The translations under genes and the position numbers were made by a program. The notes under the pieces are model-generated. The model saw only the letters and a program-made list of their open reading frames with translations. It made no database searches and was not told the origin of the DNA. Positions 25,463-33,787 of a stretch of 41,834 bases of DNA are shown here, in pieces; the stretch's first letter is position 1; each line of letters opens with the position of its first letter. The stretch comes from Segatella hominis (GTDB lineage: Bacteria > Bacteroidota > Bacteroidia > Bacteroidales > Bacteroidaceae), in the NCBI RefSeq assembly GCF_004535825.1, contig NZ_SGVY01000034.1, positions 1-41,834 of the forward strand, written 5' to 3'.

Positions 25463-26068
25463 ATGGCACAGCAATTCGTAGAGACAATAAAGATTGTGAA
25501 TGGAAAGACACAAGCTCTTGCATACCATCAGGAAAGAATGGAAAGAACGATCTGTAAGTTCTTTCCTTCATTATGCAATGCGTCTATGCCTTCATTGGAA
25601 AAACTGATAAATCCAACGGAAAGCATGGATTTTTACAAGGCGAGAGTGGTGTATGGCGAACAAGGTGTTGAAGCAGTAGAATATGCTCCGTATTTTATTC
25701 GAAACATAAACTCCCTTCAAGTGGTCGCAGACGACACGATAACGTATGGCTACAAAAGTACCGACCGCAGTCGCCTCAATGCCTTGGTCGCACAGAAAGG
25801 GAACCGTGACGACATCATCATCGTCAAACATGGACTTTTAACGGATACCTCATTCACGAACCTTGCCATATTTGACGGCAAACATTGGGTGACTCCCAGA
25901 CATCCCTTATTGCCAGGCACAAAAAGAGCCGCACTATTGGACAAGGGAATGATACAAGAAGCAGATATTACATTGGAAGATTTGCGAAATGCCAACAAGG
26001 TAAGTCTTTTTAATGCAATGATTGAGTTTGGTGAAAGAGAAATAGCAATGGAGAATGTCCACTTCTGA
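25463..26068 (+). CDS. pabC: Aminodeoxychorismate lyase, PLP fold type IV
   Basis: The start at 25463 (MAQQFVETIKIVNG) is chosen over 25391, which lies inside pabB. The protein is 201 aa. Class IV aminotransferase features: RVVYGEQGVEAVEYAPY, TYGYKSTDRSRLNAL with the likely PLP-binding Lys near 98, GLLTDTSFTNLAIFDGKHWV (124-143) and HPLLPGTKRAALLDKGMI (147-164). It is short, like other Bacteroidota PabC proteins. It releases pyruvate from aminodeoxychorismate to give p-aminobenzoate. It directly follows pabB, so the two steps from chorismate are in one operon. A terminator overlaps its stop codon. Confidence 0.88.
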   Translation: MAQQFVETIKIVNGKTQALAYHQERMERTICKFFPSLCNASMPSLEKLINPTESMDFYKARVVYGEQGVEAVEYAPYFIRNINSLQVVADDTITYGYKSTDRSRLNALVAQKGNRDDIIIVKHGLLTDTSFTNLAIFDGKHWVTPRHPLLPGTKRAALLDKGMIQEADITLEDLRNANKVSLFNAMIEFGEREIAMENVHF

Positions 26069-26084
26069 ACATTCTCTATTTCTT
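26051..26084 (+). terminator. Terminator overlapping the pabC stop codon
   Basis: GAGAATGT (26051-26058) pairs with ACATTCTC (26069-26076), with the TGA stop in the loop, followed by TATTTCTT. Confidence 0.6.
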
Positions 26085-26108
26085 CTGATATACAAGATAT
26101 TTTATGGT

Positions 26109-26300
26109 TGTAGCGAACATGGCTACTAAAATATTTGGCGTTATCAAATAAATACCATATCTTTGCAACCGCAAGAGTTGTTTGAACCATTATGCAAAGT
26201 AAAGCAGGCAGAAGTAGTCTGACTTTCGCTAAATCGTTACCATAAATAAAACAGTCGAAACAACTATGCTGATTATTAGACTGATACAACTTTTTTGATT
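26109..26300 (+). ncRNA. Orphan promoter element B with micro-ORF, candidate small RNA
   Basis: TTTG (26134-26137), 20 nt, TATCTTTG (26158-26165) is a full consensus promoter. The upstream 57 nt match element C (19361) and the downstream 64 nt match element A (5565). A 17-codon ORF starts at 26192 (MQSKAGRSSLTFAKSLP), at the same place as the one in element A. AGTTGTTT (26177-26184) can pair with AAACAACT near 26257, and the region ends in a T-run before 26300. No gene is attached; the next gene starts at 26542 with its own -7 box. Confidence 0.4.
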
Positions 26301-26499
26301 ATCCTTTGCAAAGATAATGCAAATCGAATGCAGAATATTTTCTGCAAAGTTACTTAAAATCCACGGGAAATACAACTTTCCCTCTAAAAATCCACCACTA
26401 ACCATTCTATTTTTCCTGCGACCTCTTCCTCTTGTGTTAAATATTCTTTATTCTCAATTATTTTTTTATCATTTTCGGCACATGTATTAGTTTTTTCAC

Positions 26500-26507
26500 T
26501 ATATTTG
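26500..26507 (+). promoter_or_regulatory. -7 box of the SPFH operon
   Basis: TATATTTG, 34 nt before the ATG at 26542. The -33 position holds only TTTTCGG. The upstream spacer is AT-rich and otherwise blank. Confidence 0.5.
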
Positions 26508-26541
26508 CCTTTAATTTCAGAAACTAAAAACTTTATAAAAT

Positions 26542-27864
26542 ATGGCATTTATAGATTGCGCAAGTTGGAAACCCCAAAACCAAAACGGTGAGTTTGTTTT
26601 TGCATATCGCTACCCTGAGACAAATCTCAGTACCTTTACTCAACTCATAGTAGCTGAGTCACAAGAGGCATTTTTGTTCAGCAAGGGGCAGATGATGGAC
26701 AAATTTGGTCCAGGCAAGCACACATTGAACTCAGAAAACATCCCTCTTCTACGCAGGTTATATGGTCTTCCTTTTGGAGGAAACAACCCATTTACTGCAG
26801 AGGTGTGGATTGTCAACAAGTTATATCCAGCCAATCTGAGTTGGAATGTCAACAGTATGGCTGTTCATGATGCCGACTATAATACGCTGCTCCCTCTCAA
26901 GGCAGAAGGACAGTATGGTCTGTTCGTATCCGATGCAGCAAAATTCCTCATCAAGATGGTAGGCACCAAAGAAGTGTTTACCGAATCTGATATGCTCTCA
27001 CAGGCCTATGGAGAATTCGCATCTAAGTCAAAGAGCGCCATCATCCAGTTTATGAACAACCAGCGAGTGGGCTTCAAGAGCATCTCAGCCTACCTCAGCA
27101 ACCTCTCTGATTACATCAAGCAATTTCTGCTTCCTTTCTGGGAGGAATATGGATTGAGTCTCACAAAGTTTTATGTCAACGATATCTCTATCGACACCAG
27201 CACACCTGAAGGCAAAAAAATAGCTGACGCCATCGCAAGTCAGGCTTCCATGTCTATCACAGGACATTCCTGGCAACAGGAACAGATGTTTGACATGGCC
27301 AACAATGCCGTCAACCAGATGGGCAACCTTTCTGGCGGCAACGGTCTGATTGCCGGTATCATGGCCATGAACATGATGGGCAACGGAGGCATGGGAGGCG
27401 GCATAGGCGCTGGCATGATGCAGACGCACAACAACCAGCCTACCTTCTCAGGAAACCAAGGTGGCATGGGAGGTATGCAAGGCGGTATGGGAGGAATGCA
27501 ACCCAATGCACAGCAAGGTGGCGGCGTGAAAGAAATCTATTGCGCCAACTGTTCCAAGAAACACCTGACCACCGAGCGCTTCTGTCCTCACTGCGGAAGC
27601 GAATATAATCCATGTCCGAAATGCGGTGCAGACAATCCGAAGAACGCCAGACGCTGTGTAAGTTGCGGAACGCCATTACAGCAGGCCACAATGGGAGGAG
27701 CAACCTGCAATTCCTGCGGTGCCCAACTTACTCCTGGTGCAGCCTTCTGTCCACATTGCGGTGCTCCACAAACTGTCCGCCCATCAGGCAACCTATGTCC
27801 AAGATGTGGTGCAGACATTCCACCTACATCACGGTTCTGCCCTAAGTGTGGTCAAAAAATATAA
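26542..27864 (+). CDS. SPFH-domain protein with four C-terminal zinc ribbons
   Basis: 440 aa. Residues about 1-240 form an SPFH/band-7-like domain of the type annotated as virion core protein-like or YdjI-like (LIVAESQEAFLFSKGQMMDK, FGPGKHTLNSENIPLLRRLY, LSLTKFYVNDISIDTSTPEG). There is no membrane helix, so it would be peripheral. A Gly/Met-rich linker lies at about 260-325 (NMMGNGGMGGGIGAG). The C-terminus has eight CxxC knuckles (CANC, CPHC, CPKC, CVSC, CNSC, CPHC, CPRC, CPKC), enough for four zinc ribbons. SPFH proteins oligomerise on membranes. It is the first gene of a six-gene operon and probably the membrane-binding scaffold. The function of this class is not established. Confidence 0.8.
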   Translation: MAFIDCASWKPQNQNGEFVFAYRYPETNLSTFTQLIVAESQEAFLFSKGQMMDKFGPGKHTLNSENIPLLRRLYGLPFGGNNPFTAEVWIVNKLYPANLSWNVNSMAVHDADYNTLLPLKAEGQYGLFVSDAAKFLIKMVGTKEVFTESDMLSQAYGEFASKSKSAIIQFMNNQRVGFKSISAYLSNLSDYIKQFLLPFWEEYGLSLTKFYVNDISIDTSTPEGKKIADAIASQASMSITGHSWQQEQMFDMANNAVNQMGNLSGGNGLIAGIMAMNMMGNGGMGGGIGAGMMQTHNNQPTFSGNQGGMGGMQGGMGGMQPNAQQGGGVKEIYCANCSKKHLTTERFCPHCGSEYNPCPKCGADNPKNARRCVSCGTPLQQATMGGATCNSCGAQLTPGAAFCPHCGAPQTVRPSGNLCPRCGADIPPTSRFCPKCGQKI

Positions 27865-27885
27865 TTATTCACTTTTAAAATCTTT

Positions 27886-28593
27886 ATGATTATGAGCGCC
27901 AAAAACATATTCCATATCCTCGCCATCCTGCTTGGCTATGGACTCATCATTAGCGGTTTCTTTGTTCTGGGAGCAACCCTGGAAGACAATATCAAGTTGC
28001 TCGACATCTTCATGTCCTGCCTGATTTTCACCCAATTTGTAGAATTTACCCTCTTCCCACTTGTCAATCTGAACGAGAAGGCTCACAAGGAAGTGGGCAT
28101 GTTGGGCATCCATCTGTTAACTGTCAATGTCTGCAGTCTGTTATCCATCTGCCTCATGGTGGCAGGTATCATGAACGACCTGTCTTTCAAGATCCAGCTC
28201 ATTTGTCAGCTTGCAATCATCTTCATAGCCCTGGTAGGTCGCTTGGCTTCCTCACATGCCGGTGAGAAGGTAGAACAGTGCTATCAGAGAGAAGAAAACC
28301 AGGTGTTGGGCAAGAAATGGCTAAAATCTACCATGGAAAATCTCATGGAAGATGCAATACAGACCAAGGAACTGGATGAGATGACCCGAAACAAAATCCA
28401 GCAAATCAACGAAGATATCCGTTATATCACTCCTTCCTGCACTTCAGAAGCTAAGGAGATAGACCAGCAGTTCTGTCAACTGGCAGAATCTCTAAGGGTC
28501 ATGATGAGAGACGTTACCGCTAATCAAAACCGAATAGCAGAGGAAGTAGAACATCTCCATCACATTCTCATCAGGAGAAAGAATGCGAGATAA
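27886..28593 (+). CDS. Four-helix membrane protein with helical cytoplasmic tail
   Basis: 235 aa (an ATG two codons later, 27892, is equally good). Hydrophobic helices lie at about 8-30 (FHILAILLGYGLIISGFFVL), 38-60, 72-96 and 100-120. They are followed by an acidic, helical domain of about 115 residues (ENLMEDAIQTKELDEMTRNK, then a coiled coil ending RIAEEVEHLHHILIRRKNAR). No family recognised. It lies 21 nt after the SPFH gene. It could be the integral membrane anchor of the proposed complex. Confidence 0.6.
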   Translation: MIMSAKNIFHILAILLGYGLIISGFFVLGATLEDNIKLLDIFMSCLIFTQFVEFTLFPLVNLNEKAHKEVGMLGIHLLTVNVCSLLSICLMVAGIMNDLSFKIQLICQLAIIFIALVGRLASSHAGEKVEQCYQREENQVLGKKWLKSTMENLMEDAIQTKELDEMTRNKIQQINEDIRYITPSCTSEAKEIDQQFCQLAESLRVMMRDVTANQNRIAEEVEHLHHILIRRKNAR

Positions 28594-28653
28594 AGTTACA
28601 AGCACAAGAGAAACCATGTAGTAAAAGTATTCATTTTAAAATAACTAATAACT

Positions 28654-30750
28654 ATGGCATCAACCGGTAAAATTTTTAGCGATTCGAGCAATATCTACCA
28701 AGACCAGGCTCGACTCTTGTTTAACTATTACGAACAAGCCGCAGAACAGATCGTAAAGCAGGAAGAAGCTATCGAAAAGCAAATCAGCGACCTCGAAGCT
28801 TACCGTCAGGAAATCGAAATCAAGAAAAGCGACATCTGGAAATGGTTCCTCACCATCATCGCTTTCTTCATGTACTTCATCCGTAAGAAGCAATATGAAG
28901 AACAGATTCTGGAAATCGATGAAAGAATCGGAGAAAAGAAAAAGGAACATGAAAACATCTTCCGTGACTACAAAGTGACCAAAATGGGCGTGGCTTACGT
29001 GCCTGTAGCTCAACAAATGGCATACGAGGACAAATGTTTCGTGGTAGATTACTCCGGAAATGTTCCGATGTCTCACGTCAGCCTTCAGATGTCACGCCAG
29101 AACGATCTGCTGGTAGAGACAATGACACAAATGGAGAAACTGACGAAGGAAGCTCCTATCGTAGAAACCTCTGATGAGCCAGAAACCATTGACACCAACG
29201 ATTATTCCCTCTCTATTCAGGAAGTCAACCAGAGCGACTATATCGGCAAACTGGACCGTTCTATCCGTACCATCTCTTACTGCATGAACGATACGGAAGT
29301 AAAGTCTGTTGACCTTCCATTGGTAGCTGACCACAGTGATTTTTTAGGATTCCTCAATGAATATGCTACCAGCGATACCGCCGGACATCCGATTGTCAAG
29401 GTATTCGACGACAAGAAATACAACAGTGAGATAGACGACTTCTGCAAATTAAACCAACTCAAGGATTCCCTTTCAAACGATACAGAGCAGTTCGAGGATG
29501 TACTGAAGCACCTCATGCACACCATGGCGATGTCTGTACAGACTGTCTCTGCCATGAAACTCGCATCTACCGACAAGGTGGTCAACAAGTCAAACGACTT
29601 GCTCTTCAAAATTCTCAAGGCTCCTTACAATCATTATTCCCCATTGTTGGAAGCAGAGGAAATCAGAAGAATCAAGAACGAAAAGTTCGACTATTCTGAC
29701 TCTATTCAAGGTTACGAACCATTCCAGCTCAGAGATAGTTCCAGAGTTCGCTACAACCTCTTTGCAGACGAGTGGACAGCAGAAGACAACAGTACCTCCA
29801 ACGTCCCATTCGGCGTACATCAGATTTATGAAGAAATCGTTGCACCTATGGTACAACGCCTCATGATGGAAAACCGCATCGAGAGAATTCGTGTATATAG
29901 CCATATCCACGACCAGAAACTGAGCTACCTCAACAAGTGGCATCAGGACGTAGATGCTTTCTATCGTTCCAACCACGCAGAAAGTGCCGACATTATTAAT
30001 AATATGCAACAGACGCTGAGTGAATATGTAGAAGCCTACAACACGCTGGCACAGTTGCAGAAAACCCTCGACTCGATGGGCCAGGAAGGAGCCTCCCTCG
30101 ACAATACCATCGTACAGAAAGAGGACAATACAATGGAAAATCTGGCAGCCTTCGAACTGCAAGCACAGGAATTCAAGAAAGCACAGGAAGATTTCAGCGA
30201 CTATATGGACCGTCTGCAGGAAGACATCGCACTGAAGGCAGAAAAGTTCGGTCACGTGGAATTCTACGATGCAAGACTGCAGGATGGTTACTCCAACACG
30301 ATGGCTGTGGCAGCCAGCGAGGTACAGACACTCGATGAGCGCCGCAAGCCATTGGCTTCTACCAACCCACTGCTCGCCAAGGAATCCGTACTGCTGCCTG
30401 AGCCAAACGTCGAGAACCTCACCTACGAGCATCTTTCACTCAACCTCCCTTCACTTGCCATCAATGCACTTGATGAAGTAAGCCGTATTTCCATCGAGGG
30501 AAAACAAGAGGAGAATACTGCTGCAGAATATCAGGAGGAGAATACTGCCGTATCAGTTCAGGAGGAAAATCCAGTTGGAACGAATCAGGAGGAGAACCTT
30601 CCTGAAGGAAACAAGGAAGAAGATACTGCTGATACCAATCTGGATGATGATCTTCTTGAAGCAAATCTGGATGGAATTCTTTCTGAAGAGGATGAAGAAG
30701 ACAGAGAGGATTCCGAGGATGAAGAGAATGAGCAAAATAAAGACAATTAA
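28654..30750 (+). CDS. Large coiled-coil protein with one membrane helix and acidic repeat tail
   Basis: 698 aa, not recognised. Residues 24-58 form a coiled coil (EQIVKQEEAIEKQISDLEAY), 61-76 a hydrophobic helix (IWKWFLTIIAFFMYFI) and 78-105 a second coiled coil, so both ends probably face one compartment as a hairpin or the helix spans once. Long helical stretches follow (about 250-330 and 400-570), including a metal-free His-rich segment (RVYSHIHDQKL). The tail from about 619 has imperfect QEEN repeats (QEENTAAEYQEENTAVSVQE) and then a run of Asp/Glu. It is co-directional with the SPFH gene and looks like a scaffold or tether. Confidence 0.6.
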   Translation: MASTGKIFSDSSNIYQDQARLLFNYYEQAAEQIVKQEEAIEKQISDLEAYRQEIEIKKSDIWKWFLTIIAFFMYFIRKKQYEEQILEIDERIGEKKKEHENIFRDYKVTKMGVAYVPVAQQMAYEDKCFVVDYSGNVPMSHVSLQMSRQNDLLVETMTQMEKLTKEAPIVETSDEPETIDTNDYSLSIQEVNQSDYIGKLDRSIRTISYCMNDTEVKSVDLPLVADHSDFLGFLNEYATSDTAGHPIVKVFDDKKYNSEIDDFCKLNQLKDSLSNDTEQFEDVLKHLMHTMAMSVQTVSAMKLASTDKVVNKSNDLLFKILKAPYNHYSPLLEAEEIRRIKNEKFDYSDSIQGYEPFQLRDSSRVRYNLFADEWTAEDNSTSNVPFGVHQIYEEIVAPMVQRLMMENRIERIRVYSHIHDQKLSYLNKWHQDVDAFYRSNHAESADIINNMQQTLSEYVEAYNTLAQLQKTLDSMGQEGASLDNTIVQKEDNTMENLAAFELQAQEFKKAQEDFSDYMDRLQEDIALKAEKFGHVEFYDARLQDGYSNTMAVAASEVQTLDERRKPLASTNPLLAKESVLLPEPNVENLTYEHLSLNLPSLAINALDEVSRISIEGKQEENTAAEYQEENTAVSVQEENPVGTNQEENLPEGNKEEDTADTNLDDDLLEANLDGILSEEDEEDREDSEDEENEQNKDN

Positions 30751-30769
30751 ATAATAGGAGGAGAAAACT

Positions 30770-31675
30770 ATGTCAACAACAATCAGTTGCAGAGTCGATA
30801 CCAAACCGATGGCAGAGGAACTCCATAGCGTTTCCAATCATGTGAAAGGAACAACTGCGGCGGTCACCACCATGCAGGCTGCGGTTATCGCTGCCGAAAA
30901 CAGCGGCGCCAATAAGGTTTGCAGTAATGTAAACAGAGGTTTCTTCACCTTGATGTGCTCACAGATTTCACAGAAAATCGCAAGCAAGCATAGCCGTGTA
31001 GAAGCACTTCTCATGCACTTAGGACAACAGAAACGCATCCTCATGGGCATCAAGAATAATATGGAACGCGAATATGGAAGAATCTGTGAAAGATACCATC
31101 GCATCTTCACCAGCATCAACAAGGAGTTGGAACAGAGAATACGCCAGATAGACCAACCTGTTTTCGAATTGGTCAACAAGAATATGGTTACTGCTTCCAA
31201 TCGTATGAATGCACTTACGGGATGGGCTGCCAACTCACAGATAGAAGGACTTACAGACAGTCAGAGAATCCTGATGTCCAAAATGAAGTACAATGCGCAA
31301 TACGCACTAGAGCAGTCTGCCGACTTCCTGGCTCAAATAGGAAAGCAAAGAGTACTGACCAATCAGATCCTGATTTCCAATGTACAGGGCAATGAGGACA
31401 AGACTTGCCAGATTCCGGTCATCATCTGTGAAAGTATCAGCGATACAGCCAGCATCCCAAGAACAGAGGTATGGACACCAGATGACCTTTCTTCTGCCAA
31501 TGCTTCACAAATCAACAATGTGATCCGTGAAAAAGACATGGAATGGAAAGACGAGAAATGGTCAGTCCAAGTGGACGAAGAGTTCAACCGCCTGGTGGAT
31601 TCTTCCAACGCATCACAGAGAGTTAAGCAGATGATTCAAAAGCTGTATACTACAGCCGAGTCAAAAACACTATAA
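30770..31675 (+). CDS. Helical protein, paralogue A of the SPFH operon
   Basis: 301 aa, soluble, mostly helical, family not recognised. The core at about 100-140 reads EYGRICERYHRIFTSINKEL, then RQIDQPVFELV (IDQPVF at 127-132), and is shared with the next gene. Before it lies a helical segment with aligned features (NHVKGTTAAVTTMQAA here, NHVNGLTASVGAMNTA in the next gene). It starts 19 nt after the coiled-coil gene behind a purine-rich GGAGGAGAAA, one of the few Shine-Dalgarno-like sequences in the window. Probably one half of a duplicated subunit pair. Confidence 0.6.
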   Translation: MSTTISCRVDTKPMAEELHSVSNHVKGTTAAVTTMQAAVIAAENSGANKVCSNVNRGFFTLMCSQISQKIASKHSRVEALLMHLGQQKRILMGIKNNMEREYGRICERYHRIFTSINKELEQRIRQIDQPVFELVNKNMVTASNRMNALTGWAANSQIEGLTDSQRILMSKMKYNAQYALEQSADFLAQIGKQRVLTNQILISNVQGNEDKTCQIPVIICESISDTASIPRTEVWTPDDLSSANASQINNVIREKDMEWKDEKWSVQVDEEFNRLVDSSNASQRVKQMIQKLYTTAESKTL

Positions 31676-31685
31676 TCAGTAAGCT

Positions 31686-32711
31686 ATGAGTTATACAGAA
31701 AGTTTTAGCAGAACCATTGCGGTTCACTATAGTGGCACTGTTACGGTAAACTACCCGGCTTCTGAGCATGGTGGTTCCACAACCGCATCATATAGCGGAA
31801 CTGCTTACGAGCAAGTGGATGTTGATATTCATGTGGACACCGCTCCTTTTGACGCCAGCGTAGCCAACTGCAATAATCATGTGAATGGACTCACCGCCAG
31901 TGTGGGTGCAATGAATACAGCCCAATGTATCGCTATCAGGAAGAATGCAGACAAAGTTTCCAAGGCTCTCATCGACGGATTTTTCCACACGGTAAGAACA
32001 GACATGGGAACTCAGAAGGCTGAGCTGGAACAGGTTATCAATGCCCGATTGCTCCTACTCAGACAGCAAGCAACCTCGCTCAAGGCAATACAGGACACAA
32101 TGGCTGAGGATTATGCGCGCACCACAGCCCGGTATCAGAAAATATTCAATGATTTGAATAGGGAACTATCCAATCGTATCCACGAGATAGACCAGCCTGT
32201 TTTCAAACTGGTAGAAGGTGTAGAGAAACAAAACGACCGAATGCTTCATACCGACATGGTACAGACGGTGGCTACCATCAGCAAGGAGAGTAGTGTGCTT
32301 CAGGCGCAGGTCAATACTGCATCTGTCAAGAACCATACACTCCAGGCGATGACTCAAGCTCAGAACTTCCTCATGTCAAAAGCCCTTTCTGACCGTGCAA
32401 TTCAAAATACCTGCATCGATGGAAGTGGAAAGGATGGCTATTGGGTTCCCGTATGCTATATGAAAACCGAATCGGAGAATCATCAGGTAGAACGCCAATG
32501 TCTGGTTCCTGACTATCTATCTTCCAGAGACAAAGACATGGAGTACAAACTCTGTCAGCAGTTGGATGAGATGGATTTCAACCAAGAAACAGAGACTGCA
32601 GAAGAACAGGTGAAGTCGTATGTCCAGTCAGAAATAGCAACCCATATCAAGGGCAGTGATCCTCACTCCATGCGAGTAAAGGACATGATCAACAAATTGT
32701 TAAATCAGTAA
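31686..32711 (+). CDS. Helical protein, paralogue B of the SPFH operon
   Basis: 341 aa, starting 10 nt after paralogue A. An extra N-terminal segment of about 45 residues is strand-like and Tyr/Ser/Thr-rich (VHYSGTVTVNYPASEHGG, TASYSGTAYE). The shared part follows, with NHVNGLTASVGAMNTAQ near 64-80 and DYARTTARYQKIFNDLNREL then IHEIDQPVFKLV near 142-176 (IDQPVF at 168-173). The two products look like a tandem duplication that diverged, perhaps alternating subunits. No known domain seen. Confidence 0.6.
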   Translation: MSYTESFSRTIAVHYSGTVTVNYPASEHGGSTTASYSGTAYEQVDVDIHVDTAPFDASVANCNNHVNGLTASVGAMNTAQCIAIRKNADKVSKALIDGFFHTVRTDMGTQKAELEQVINARLLLLRQQATSLKAIQDTMAEDYARTTARYQKIFNDLNRELSNRIHEIDQPVFKLVEGVEKQNDRMLHTDMVQTVATISKESSVLQAQVNTASVKNHTLQAMTQAQNFLMSKALSDRAIQNTCIDGSGKDGYWVPVCYMKTESENHQVERQCLVPDYLSSRDKDMEYKLCQQLDEMDFNQETETAEEQVKSYVQSEIATHIKGSDPHSMRVKDMINKLLNQ

Positions 32712-32722
32712 TCTTTCTTATC

Positions 32723-33694
32723 ATGAGCAATCTAAAAGAATTACATATCACGGATACCAATCTCCGTTTGGAAAATCATATCGTAAAGGGCGGCATCTTG
32801 CCAAACAAGATCGCCGAACTGTCAAGAACAGTCAACGTGGTGGGCGAGACTGTGGTAGAAGGTCCTCTCTATGCCAGCAAACTCACCATCGAAGCTGCTC
32901 CTTTTGAAGTGAAAGGCGCCGTTTTTACACAGAAAGAGATTTACATCAATAATGATGTAGAAGGCAATGTAACCTTCAAAAAGGCTGTAGGCTCTGCCAC
33001 ATCTGTCGTAACAAGAGCCACCAGATGCAATACCACTTTCTGTTCTGACGTCAATGCCAAGAGCATCACGCTGACCAATGCCTTTGTGGCTGGCAGCTTG
33101 TATGGAGATGAAATCGAACTGGACAATTGTGTTGTCATCGGTGGAGTTTTCGCTACACAGTCACTGTCTGTCAAAAACTCCGTAGTGGGCACATTCATCT
33201 CTCCTTTTGTAGAAATGGACGGCATCATCCACCTCTTGCTTCCGTCAGTATTCAGCGTGGAAAGAGTGAACTACACACCTGCCAGTCACCTATATTCACT
33301 GGCTTTGGCAGATCTGGGGTCACTATACCGCCATCAGGAAGAAGCACCGGAAAGTGGAAAGATAGAGATTAACCTCGCTTCAGATGACTTGCGCACCACC
33401 CTGACTGATAATAACCAGCAACGTACTCTCCACAGTTATAGTGTAGTAGGTAAGGTTTTGGCAGCCGACCTGATAGACACGGACAAGTTCCAGAATCACT
33501 TCCTTTTGACCGCAGCAGCATTAGGTCCACAACTGTTGAAGACGTATGATTTGGGAATCGATAAGGAAGGCAATCCTGCCGTATTGACAGTAGATCGCAT
33601 CCGCGAATTTTTCTTTGAAATACAGCAAGGAAAGATCAAGATAAAGGATCTTGATGGTTCATTCAGTATCGAACAGTTTGCCAAGACGCTGTAA
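32723..33694 (+). CDS. Bactofilin-like beta-solenoid protein
   Basis: 323 aa, 11 nt after paralogue B. Residues about 25-185 are regular short beta rungs of the bactofilin or polymer-forming type (VNVVGETVVEGPLYASKLTI, APFEVKGAVFTQKEIYINND, NVTFKKAVGS, KSITLTNAFVAGSLYGDEIE, VVIGGVFATQSLSVKNSVVG). The C-terminal 120 residues are a helical/mixed domain of unknown kind. Bactofilins form filaments on membranes. The family link is by pattern only; it may instead be another short beta-helix. It is the last gene of the operon, and a terminator follows 44 nt later. Confidence 0.6.
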   Translation: MSNLKELHITDTNLRLENHIVKGGILPNKIAELSRTVNVVGETVVEGPLYASKLTIEAAPFEVKGAVFTQKEIYINNDVEGNVTFKKAVGSATSVVTRATRCNTTFCSDVNAKSITLTNAFVAGSLYGDEIELDNCVVIGGVFATQSLSVKNSVVGTFISPFVEMDGIIHLLLPSVFSVERVNYTPASHLYSLALADLGSLYRHQEEAPESGKIEINLASDDLRTTLTDNNQQRTLHSYSVVGKVLAADLIDTDKFQNHFLLTAAALGPQLLKTYDLGIDKEGNPAVLTVDRIREFFFEIQQGKIKIKDLDGSFSIEQFAKTL

Positions 33695-33737
33695 AGCCAA
33701 GAATATTTTAGAAGAAAATTTCTAAAAAAATAAAATA

Positions 33738-33786
33738 GAAAGAGAGGGTTGAGAACAATACAATCAGTTTCTCAACCCTCTCTTTC
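33738..33786. terminator. Bidirectional terminator between the SPFH operon and the MoxR gene
   Basis: An 18-bp perfect stem (33738-33755 with 33769-33786, core GAGAGGGTTGAGAA) around a 13-nt loop. The minus-strand side continues into TATTTTATTTTTTT, the plus-strand side into TTTA. It separates converging transcripts. Confidence 0.85.
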
Positions 33787-33787
33787 T

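Noticed and set aside
25750-26289. 179-codon minus-strand frame, and 5502-5690 resembling its first part
   Set aside because: The similarity between the two is better explained by the shared plus-strand promoter elements A and B; the rest is antisense to pabC.
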